Translations under genes and position numbers: made by a program
The notes under the pieces: model-generated
What the model was told of the DNA's origin: nothing
Seen by the model: only the letters and a program-made list of their open reading frames with translations
The model's database searches: none
Shown here: positions 1 to 4,427 of the stretch, one piece after another
Position numbering within the stretch: position 1 is the first letter of the stretch
Layout: each line of letters opens with the position of its first letter
From: an uncultured Gammaproteobacteria bacterium
GTDB lineage: Bacteria; Pseudomonadota; Gammaproteobacteria; Halothiobacillales; Halothiobacillaceae
NCBI GenBank assembly: GCA_938004235.1
Contig: CALKWL010000329.1
Span: 1 to 5,341 of the forward strand
Direction of reading: 5' to 3'
DNA length: 5,341 nt

Positions 1-45
1 GATTGACTGACGTGACTGGAGTTCAGACGTGTGCTCTTCCGATCT
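1..45 (+). other. Illumina sequencing-adapter contamination (P7 side)
   Basis: Positions 12-45 match, base for base, the 34-base Illumina TruSeq read-2/index adapter (beginning GTGACTGGAGTTC, ending GCTCTTCCGATCT). Positions 4-11 (TGACTGAC) sit where the 8-base i7 index lies, and 1-3 (GAT) match the last bases of the P7 primer site. This is a library construct read into an insert whose first genomic base is 46. It is not biological sequence. The cnoX reading frame stays open through it by chance, so a gene caller could add false C-terminal residues. Confidence 0.97.
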
Positions 46-621
46 ATGAATCTGTGCCCTGAGCTCACGCGCCTTGGCGGCTTCGGCGGCGTTATCGGGA
101 ATACTGCCCAATATGCTCAGCGCATCGTCAAATTTTTCGGCATGAGCAGCCAGGCGCGCCAGAGCAAACAGCACAGCCGAATTTTTCGGGTCAAGCTCAT
201 GCGCAAGGCGCAACAGTTCCATCGCTTCGGCTTCATGCCCCTGCTCCAGCAAGGACATGGCCTGGTGCAGCATCAAATCCGATTCGCGCACCAGGTGTTT
301 GTCAATCAGAGAGCGAATCGCCGATTCCGGTTGCGCACCCATAAACTGATCGACAACCTGACCGCCCTTAATCAGCATTACCGTGGGTAAGCTGCGAATG
401 CCAAATTGCGCCGCAAGGTTTTGTTCGACATCGGTATCCACATAGGCCAGGCGCACCTCACCGTTATAGCTTTCCACCACGCGTTTGAGCAGCGGTTTGA
501 GCACCTGGCAGGGTTGGCACCAGCTTGCCCAGAAATCCACCAGCACAGGCTGGGTCATAGAGGCCTGAATGACGTCCTGGGCGAAAGTCTGTTCGGAGGC
601 ATCAAAAACAACATTGGTCAT
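46..621 (-). CDS. cnoX: Thioredoxin-TPR chaperedoxin, CnoX/YbbN family (3' end missing)
   Basis: The frame reads leftward from an ATG at 621-619 for 192 codons and meets the adapter at 45/46 without a stop. E. coli CnoX is about 284 residues, so roughly the last third is missing. Residues 1-110 are a thioredoxin fold: active site WASWCQPCQ at residues 31-39 with cysteines 35 and 38, and the cis-proline in RSLPTV at Pro79. Residues 115-192 are helical and Ala/Leu/Glu-rich, as in the TPR-like C-terminal half of the family. Known for the family: it holds unfolding proteins, protects them from over-oxidation and passes them to GroEL in the cytoplasm. E. coli CnoX lacks a working CxxC, whereas this protein keeps one, so thiol-reductase activity is inferred. 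A Shine-Dalgarno (AAAGGTG) lies just upstream of the ATG. The alternative is another thioredoxin-TPR protein, but length and domain order fit CnoX best. Confidence 0.9.
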
Positions 622-657
622 AGAGCACCTTTTCAAGCGGTTTGTTGCAGGGGCTTA

Positions 658-685
658 ACCTTAAGGCCAAACGTGGTCGGGTCAA
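658..685 (-). promoter_or_regulatory. Possible sigma70 promoter for cnoX
   Basis: On the minus strand TTGACC (685-680) matches the -35 consensus at five of six positions. A 16-base spacer follows, then TAAGGT (663-658), which matches the -10 consensus at only three of six. Transcription would start near 651 and leave a leader of about 30 bases before the cnoX ATG. The spacing is sensible but the -10 is poor, so this is a suggestion only. Confidence 0.3.
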
Positions 686-734
686 GCTCATGGCGCACAT
701 AGCGAAGAATAATCACAAAAACGTCACAAACCTG

Positions 735-762
735 TTGACAAGGGTAAAAACCTGTATAGAAT
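735..762 (+). promoter_or_regulatory. Strong sigma70 promoter for tRNA-Glu with GC-rich discriminator
   Basis: A perfect -35 box TTGACA (735-740), a 16-base spacer and a -10 box TAGAAT (757-762, five of six) are followed by the discriminator GCGCCTCC (763-770). A GC-rich discriminator is the known hallmark of stable-RNA promoters repressed by ppGpp/DksA, so stringent and growth-rate control is inferred. The expected start near 769-771 would give a leader of about 28 bases before the mature tRNA. Confidence 0.8.
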
Positions 763-771
763 GCGCCTCCG

Positions 772-785
772 TCAACACACGTTGA
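772..785 (+). other. Small hairpin in the tRNA-Glu 5' leader
   Basis: TCAAC (772-776) pairs with GTTGA (781-785) around the loop ACAC, with a possible extra G-T pair outside. If transcription starts near 770, the hairpin forms the 5' end of the precursor, 12 bases before the mature tRNA. It could protect the precursor or influence RNase P processing, but a 5-bp stem can arise by chance. Confidence 0.4.
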
Positions 786-797
786 TGGCCTTGCAGT

Positions 798-873
798 GTC
801 CCCATCGTCTAGAGGCCTAGGACATCGCCCTTTCACGGCGGTAACCGGGGTTCGAATCCCCGTGGGGACGCCA
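798..873 (+). tRNA. gltX-cognate tRNA-Glu: tRNA-Glu (anticodon UUC)
   Basis: This is a complete 76-base cloverleaf. The acceptor arm pairs GTCCCCA (798-804) with TGGGGAC (863-869), followed by discriminator G870 and an encoded CCA (871-873). The anticodon stem is TCGCC/GGCGG (825-829/837-841) around the loop CTTTCAC, with anticodon TTC at 832-834. The T arm is CCGGG GTTCGAA TCCCCG-like, with the invariant TTCGAA. It closely resembles E. coli tRNA-Glu. It supplies glutamate for translation and, in organisms using the C5 pathway, for haem synthesis. It stands alone here, with no neighbouring tRNA or rRNA. A 5-bp hairpin at 888-902 lies 15 bases downstream but lacks a U-tract, so the terminator is not clear. 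Confidence 0.98.
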
Positions 874-995
874 CTTATTCTCTCGGTCCGGAAATGATCC
901 GGGCGTCATCGAAATCTAGCCCTCCTGTCCACCCGTTTTAGGGTGTGAGTCTCTAAGCATCGCGGTTGCAATGCCTCAAGGACTTGGTACGACGA

Positions 996-1034
996 TCGTT
1001 GGTTTGGCTTCGATGCTGAAGCTATCGCCAACGA
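996..1034 (+). promoter_or_regulatory. Two-tier hairpin in the helicase leader
   Basis: The outer stem TCGTTGG (996-1002) pairs perfectly with CCAACGA (1028-1034). Inside it, TGGCTTC (1005-1011) pairs with GAAGCTA (1018-1024) with a single G-T wobble. The apical loop is GATGCT and the internal loop is 2 by 3 bases. Fourteen pairs in 39 bases is clearly more structured than the rest of the leader. No U-tract follows, so it is not an intrinsic terminator. It ends 83 bases before the helicase ATG and does not cover the Shine-Dalgarno by itself. A regulatory role is inferred. Confidence 0.5.
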
Positions 1035-1107
1035 ACGCGGCCTGCTCCAAAGCAATTCCGTACTCAGAAAGCTGTCGCCGAGAGTCCCTTATTGTCTTTT
1101 GTCTAGC

Positions 1108-1111
1108 AGGA
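1108..1111 (+). promoter_or_regulatory. Shine-Dalgarno that fixes the helicase start
   Basis: AGGA lies six bases before the ATG at 1118. The frame is open upstream to another ATG at 971, but that ATG has no such site close by, and the 49 extra residues do not look like a helicase N-terminus. The Q-motif phenylalanine falls at residue 10 from the 1118 start, as usual for short-N-terminus DEAD-box proteins. Confidence 0.75.
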
Positions 1112-1117
1112 AAAACC

Positions 1118-2629
1118 ATGACAACTCAAGTAACCAACCAAACCTTTGCTGATCTTGGCGTTAACGAGCAAATCGTTGCCAATCTGGCCGCACTCGGCCT
1201 GACCCAACCCACCCCTGTCCAGGCGCAAGCCATTCCAACGCTGCTTGCTGGGCGTGATCTGATTGCCAAGGCTCCCACCGGCACAGGAAAAACCGCCGCC
1301 TTCCTTTTGCCGGGGATGAGTCGCATCGTTGCTGAAGCCAAAGAAGGTCGCGGGCCGCGCATTCTCGTGCTTGCGCCGACCCGTGAACTTGCGCAGCAGG
1401 TAACCAAGGCGGCGATTAGCTTTGGGCGCGGCCTGCGCGGTACGCGCGTGGTGTGCATCACCGGCGGCGAGCCCTATCCGATCCAGAATCGCGAGTTGTC
1501 CAAGCCTTACGATATTCTCGTGGCTACGCCGGGACGCCTGCTTGACCAGATGAACAATGGTCGCGTGCATTTTGATCGTCTTGACATGCTGGTGCTTGAT
1601 GAAGCCGATCGTATGCTGGATCTCGGCTTTGCTGACGACATGCGCGCCATTGCCGAAGCCATGCCGCAGGAGCGCCAGAGCGTATGCTTTACCGCCACTC
1701 TATCGTCCAGCGTGGTGCGTCTGGCCAGCGATTTGCTGAACAACCCGGAAAAGCTCGAAGTCGCCCAGCAGGAAACCCGCCGTGACGCGATTGACCAGCA
1801 GGTCATCTTCGTCGATCACGTGGATCACAAGCGCGAATTGCTCAATCATTTGCTGAATGATGCGACCGTCAACCAAGCGATTGTATTTACAGCCACCAAG
1901 CGCGATGCCGACCAATTGGCCATGGAACTGGAAGATGCCGGTCAGGCCGCTGCCGCATTGCATGGTGATCTGAACCAGCGCCAGCGCACTCGTATGCTTG
2001 ACCATCTGCGCAGCGGTCGTTGCCGCGTACTCGTTGCGACCGATGTTGCGGCGCGCGGTATCGATGTGGCGGGTATTACCCACGTGTTCAACTTCGATCT
2101 GCCGCGTCAGGCCGAAGATTATGTGCACCGCATCGGTCGTACCGGTCGTGCGGGCGCCACCGGAACCGCCATTTCCTTCGTAGGTCGTCGTGATATCGGC
2201 ATTCTGCGCAATATTGAGCACTATGTCGGCGACAAGGTGCGCGTGACCGAAGTTGAAGGCTTCGAGGCGCGTTTCAAGCCACAGGAAAATGAGCGCGGCT
2301 CAGCATCGCGCGGACGTCCTGGACATCACGCCCGCCCAGGCAGCACGGGCGGCGGCTATCACGGCGCCAACCGTCATGAGGGCAGGGGGAATGGCGGCTA
2401 CCGTGGCGAAGGCAATGGCGGTGGTTATCGCAGCGCCGACGGCGAAGGACGCTCCTATGGGCGCGGCGCAGCGGGCGGCGGCTATCGCGGCGAGGGCAAT
2501 TCAGCCGGTGGACGCGGCAATGGCTACGGACAAGGTCGCGGTGAAAGCGCGCCGCGCGGCGCCTACGGTGAAGCGCGTCCCGCTTACCGCGAGGGGCAAG
2601 GCGCACCCCGTCGCAAGTTCTACGACTAA
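1118..2629 (+). CDS. DEAD-box ATP-dependent RNA helicase with RGG-rich tail
   Basis: 503 residues, complete. It would unwind short RNA duplexes using ATP in the cytoplasm, as in ribosome assembly or mRNA decay. Domain 1 motifs: Q motif (Phe10 to Gln35), motif I APTGTGKT at 52-59 (Lys58), motif Ia PTRELA at 87-92, GG at 116-117, TPGR at 137-140, DEAD at 161-164, and motif III TAT at 192-194 instead of the usual SAT. Domain 2 motifs: IVFTATK at 255-261, ATDVAARGID at 307-316, HRIGRTGR at 337-344. From about residue 393 the protein becomes a Gly/Arg/Tyr-rich low-complexity tail, presumably an RNA-binding RGG-type extension, ending RRKFYD. The A-P-T-G motif I wording and LDEADRMLD resemble SrmB, while the tail recalls RhlE-type proteins. 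I therefore give no symbol. The gene has its own leader and terminator and looks monocistronic. Cold-shock or ribosome-biogenesis roles are plausible but inferred. Confidence 0.95.
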   Translation: MTTQVTNQTFADLGVNEQIVANLAALGLTQPTPVQAQAIPTLLAGRDLIAKAPTGTGKTAAFLLPGMSRIVAEAKEGRGPRILVLAPTRELAQQVTKAAISFGRGLRGTRVVCITGGEPYPIQNRELSKPYDILVATPGRLLDQMNNGRVHFDRLDMLVLDEADRMLDLGFADDMRAIAEAMPQERQSVCFTATLSSSVVRLASDLLNNPEKLEVAQQETRRDAIDQQVIFVDHVDHKRELLNHLLNDATVNQAIVFTATKRDADQLAMELEDAGQAAAALHGDLNQRQRTRMLDHLRSGRCRVLVATDVAARGIDVAGITHVFNFDLPRQAEDYVHRIGRTGRAGATGTAISFVGRRDIGILRNIEHYVGDKVRVTEVEGFEARFKPQENERGSASRGRPGHHARPGSTGGGYHGANRHEGRGNGGYRGEGNGGGYRSADGEGRSYGRGAAGGGYRGEGNSAGGRGNGYGQGRGESAPRGAYGEARPAYREGQGAPRRKFYD

Positions 2630-2639
2630 AACGGCCTAT

Positions 2640-2658
2640 CTGAGGGTTTGCCCCTCAG
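2640..2658 (+). other. Hairpin upstream of the helicase terminator
   Basis: CTGAGGG (2640-2646) pairs perfectly with CCCTCAG (2652-2658) around the loop TTTGC. It begins 11 bases after the helicase stop codon and 12 bases before the terminator stem. It is followed by only three T, so it is more likely a stabilising 3' hairpin than a second terminator. Confidence 0.6.
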
Positions 2659-2669
2659 TTTGAACAATT

Positions 2670-2702
2670 AAAAAATCCCTCGTACACGCGGGGGATTTTT
2701 TT
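2670..2702 (+). terminator. Strong Rho-independent terminator after the helicase
   Basis: The 13-pair stem runs from A2670 to G2682 and from C2689 to T2701, with one T-G wobble (2680/2691) and loop TACACG. The GC core is CCCTCG/CGGGGG. Seven T (2696-2702) form the U-tract. The matching A-run on the left side (2670-2675) means the minus strand also shows a U-tract, so it could stop transcription in both directions. It isolates the helicase from the phosphoesterase gene. Confidence 0.95.
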
Positions 2703-2841
2703 ATGGGCGTGACAGCTTCATGCGCGGTGAGTTGTCTTACTGCCCTGGTGAGTCTGTCTGCGACGGGTCTGAAATCCTGTATTCATAAATTCGCCATGCG
2801 GAAGTCATCTTGCGGTAGTGCAATTGACAAACTTTGTATAC

Positions 2842-2848
2842 AGGGAAG
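2842..2848 (+). promoter_or_regulatory. Shine-Dalgarno that fixes the phosphoesterase start
   Basis: AGGGAAG lies five bases before the ATG at 2854. It supports that start over an in-frame GTG at 2818, which would add 12 residues (beginning MQLTNFVY) that do not belong to the phosphoesterase fold and has no comparable site ahead of it. Confidence 0.8.
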
Positions 2849-2853
2849 CCGCC

Positions 2854-3672
2854 ATGCTCCACTACCGCAGCGTGTTCATCTCCGACGTTCACCTTGGAAC
2901 CCGTGATGCCAAGGTGGACTACCTGATTGATTTTCTGTCTCATGTCCAGTGCGACCGCCTGTATCTGGTCGGCGACATTATTGACGTGTGGAAAATGCGC
3001 TCTGGCGGCTGGCGCTGGCCGCGCATCAAGCATGAACTGATTCAACTTTTGCTCAAGCGCGCCAACGAAGGTGTGGAGATTATCTACGTGCCAGGCAACC
3101 ATGACGAAGCCGTGCGCTATCTGGGTGAGGGCGAAGCGTTTGGCGTCAAGATTCTGCCCGAACTGGTGCATGAGGGCGCTGATGGCCGTCGCTGGCTGGT
3201 GGTACATGGCGATGGTTTCGATGCCGTTTTGCACTGCAACCCGCTCATGCGCTGGGTTGGGGACATGGGCTACGAATTGCTCATGCGCCTGGCGCGCATC
3301 ACTCACGGCTTTCGCCGCATGACAGGGCGTCCTTACTGGTCGCTGGCGGCAAGCGTCAAGGGCAAAATGAAAAATGCCATGCAGTATGTTGAACAGTATG
3401 AGCACGCGGCCTATACCCATGCGCGTGAACATGGGTATGACGGCATTATCAGCGGTCACATTCACCACGCCCGCCTGCGCGAAATGGACGGAGTCACCTA
3501 CGCCAACTGCGGAGACTGGGTGGAAAGCTGCACTGCACTGGCTGAAAGTGCTGACGGACAGTTTCAGCTTCTGCATTGGGCAAGGGATCATCTGGAATTG
3601 CTGGACGGCGCGCGTACAGGACAAGGCGGCGCATTCCAATCGCCCGAAGCTCGCCTGGCAACCACGGCGTAA
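2854..3672 (+). CDS. LpxH-like metallophosphoesterase (UDP-2,3-diacylglucosamine diphosphatase family)
   Basis: 272 residues, complete. All calcineurin-type metal-binding motifs are visible: SDVHLG at 10-15 (Asp11, His13), GDIID at 40-44 (Asp41), GNHD at 81-84, HGD at 118-120, and GHIHH at 201-205. A helical insert at about 126-195 (including RPYWSLAASVK at 159-169) and GDWVESCTA at 220-228 are typical of the longer LpxH2-like branch of COG2908, not the roughly 240-residue E. coli LpxH. Family knowledge: LpxH hydrolyses UDP-2,3-diacylglucosamine to lipid X in lipid A synthesis at the inner face of the cytoplasmic membrane. Members of this longer branch are often annotated the same way, but their substrate is less certain, so I give no symbol. 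No signal peptide or membrane span is seen. It follows the helicase terminator, so it needs its own promoter in 2703-2853, where I see no convincing boxes. The Uma2 gene follows after 61 bases. Confidence 0.9.
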   Translation: MLHYRSVFISDVHLGTRDAKVDYLIDFLSHVQCDRLYLVGDIIDVWKMRSGGWRWPRIKHELIQLLLKRANEGVEIIYVPGNHDEAVRYLGEGEAFGVKILPELVHEGADGRRWLVVHGDGFDAVLHCNPLMRWVGDMGYELLMRLARITHGFRRMTGRPYWSLAASVKGKMKNAMQYVEQYEHAAYTHAREHGYDGIISGHIHHARLREMDGVTYANCGDWVESCTALAESADGQFQLLHWARDHLELLDGARTGQGGAFQSPEARLATTA

Positions 3673-3694
3673 AAACCGCGATACCTACGGCCTC

Positions 3695-3703
3695 TGCTAG
3701 ACT
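3695..3703 (+). promoter_or_regulatory. Possible extended -10 promoter ahead of the Uma2 gene
   Basis: TGC followed by TAGACT fits the TGn extended -10 pattern, with four of six -10 positions matched. No -35 box lies at the right distance. A start near 3710 would leave a short leader with the strong Shine-Dalgarno AGGGAGGG (3719-3726). It is equally possible that Uma2 is read through from the phosphoesterase gene, since no terminator separates them. Confidence 0.3.
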
Positions 3704-3733
3704 GGCGCAAAACACGTCAGGGAGGGATGGCTC

Positions 3734-4309
3734 ATGGCTCCGCAACTTGCTTATAAACACTATTACGCCGCCGAAGAGTATCTTGCGCTTGAGGAAACCA
3801 GTACCGAGCGCCATGAGCTCATTCACGGCGAAATCTATGCCATGGCCGGCGGCACGGCGGCTCATGCCAGCGTTGGCGGCAACGTCTTCGCTGCGCTCAA
3901 AAGCCACCTACGCGGCACCCCATGCCAGAGCTTTATGGCTGAAATGCGGCTGAATGTTCAGGCCAGCGATGCCTATTTTTACCCCGATGTCTTCGTAACC
4001 TGCGGCGCTGAACAGCGCGCCGAGCAACAGGCCAAAACCGATGCGCTGCTGGTGGTCGAAGTGCTCTCGCCCTCCACGGCGGCGTTTGATCGCGGCGCAA
4101 AATTCGGCCATTACCGCCTGCTTCCAAGTTTGAATGAATACCTGATTATCGACATCGAAACCCGCACCGCCGACCTCTACCGTAAGGCGGAAAATAACAC
4201 CTGGGTTTTGCATCCTTACAGCGGCAATGACGTTGTTGAGCTTGCCAGCGTTGGGTTAAGTCTGGCGCTGGGTCCGGTGATTTTTGAAGACATTGACGCG
4301 GCGCTTTAA
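3734..4309 (+). CDS. Uma2 family (DUF820) putative endonuclease
   Basis: 191 residues, complete, the usual size for the family. It has the PD-(D/E)XK nuclease-like fold. Visible signatures are the N-terminal YLALEETSTERHELIHGEIY (16-35) with Glu33, AAHASVGGN at 42-50 with His44, YPDVFV at 83-88 with Asp85, VVEVLSPST at 107-115 with Glu109, FDRGAKFGHYRLLPSLNEYL (118-137) with Lys123, and LIIDIE at 137-142. The PD and E-V-L elements plus Lys123 are the expected catalytic set, so it is probably intact. The biological role of Uma2 proteins is largely unknown; restriction-like or DNA-repair functions are guesses. The family is abundant in Cyanobacteria and Chloroflexi and scattered elsewhere, which suggests horizontal spread. 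The start is fixed by AGGGAGGG seven bases before the ATG. It is convergent with the dehydrogenase gene. No methyltransferase or antitoxin partner is visible. Confidence 0.9.
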   Translation: MAPQLAYKHYYAAEEYLALEETSTERHELIHGEIYAMAGGTAAHASVGGNVFAALKSHLRGTPCQSFMAEMRLNVQASDAYFYPDVFVTCGAEQRAEQQAKTDALLVVEVLSPSTAAFDRGAKFGHYRLLPSLNEYLIIDIETRTADLYRKAENNTWVLHPYSGNDVVELASVGLSLALGPVIFEDIDAAL

Positions 4310-4427
4310 TAAGCTCGATTGTCGGACAAGCAGACAGTAGGAAAGCACAGAGCGCACTTTCAAATGAGTGAGCCCTACAGACTGGTTTCAGTCTTCGGCT
4401 TCGCGCGAGCGTCCTGAGAGGCGCCAG
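4310..4427. other. Short intergenic region between convergent genes
   Basis: 118 bases separate the Uma2 stop from the dehydrogenase stop. It contains a perfect inverted repeat AGACTG/CAGTCT (4379-4384/4389-4394, loop GTTT) and the short palindrome TTGTCGGACAA (4319-4329). The hairpin could act as a weak terminator for either gene, but no T-tract follows on either strand, so a Rho-independent call is not supported. Confidence 0.5.

Larger units (their letters stand above)
874..1117 (+). promoter_or_regulatory. Non-coding leader region of the DEAD-box helicase
   Basis: This 244-base stretch between the tRNA and the helicase start has no convincing gene. It contains three inverted repeats: CCGGA/TCCGG (888-892/898-902), CACCC/GGGTG (930-934/941-945) and a much larger hairpin at 996-1034. 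I could not find a promoter with good boxes in it. TTGCAA with TACGAC (965-970/987-992, 16-base spacer) is the best and is weak. The helicase may have its own start here or be read through from the tRNA promoter. Long structured leaders are known for cold-induced RNA helicase genes such as csdA, so post-transcriptional control is a reasonable inference. Confidence 0.5.

Noticed and set aside
31..390. Plus-strand open frame of 119 codons
   Set aside because: It starts inside the adapter and is antisense to the thioredoxin-TPR gene, which has clear family motifs on the minus strand.
888..945. Two 5-bp inverted repeats after the tRNA as terminators
   Set aside because: CCGGA/TCCGG (888-902) and CACCC/GGGTG (930-945) are short and neither is followed by a T-tract, so an intrinsic terminator call is not supported.
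1700..2221. Minus-strand 173-codon frame opposite the helicase
   Set aside because: It is a shadow of helicase domain 2, with no Shine-Dalgarno or family signature noticed.
2341..2600. Tandem DNA repeat or CRISPR-like array in the GC-rich stretch
   Set aside because: The repetition is irregular and in phase with codons of the helicase Gly-rich tail; there are no regularly spaced identical repeats or unique spacers.
2818..2853. GTG start giving a 284-residue phosphoesterase
   Set aside because: The ATG at 2854 has a good Shine-Dalgarno, and the metallophosphoesterase fold begins directly there; the extra 12 residues fit nothing in the family.
2737..3639. Minus-strand open frame of 300 codons
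   Set aside because: It lies opposite the phosphoesterase, whose catalytic motifs are all intact; its translation shows no recognisable domain, and long antisense frames are common in GC-rich coding DNA.
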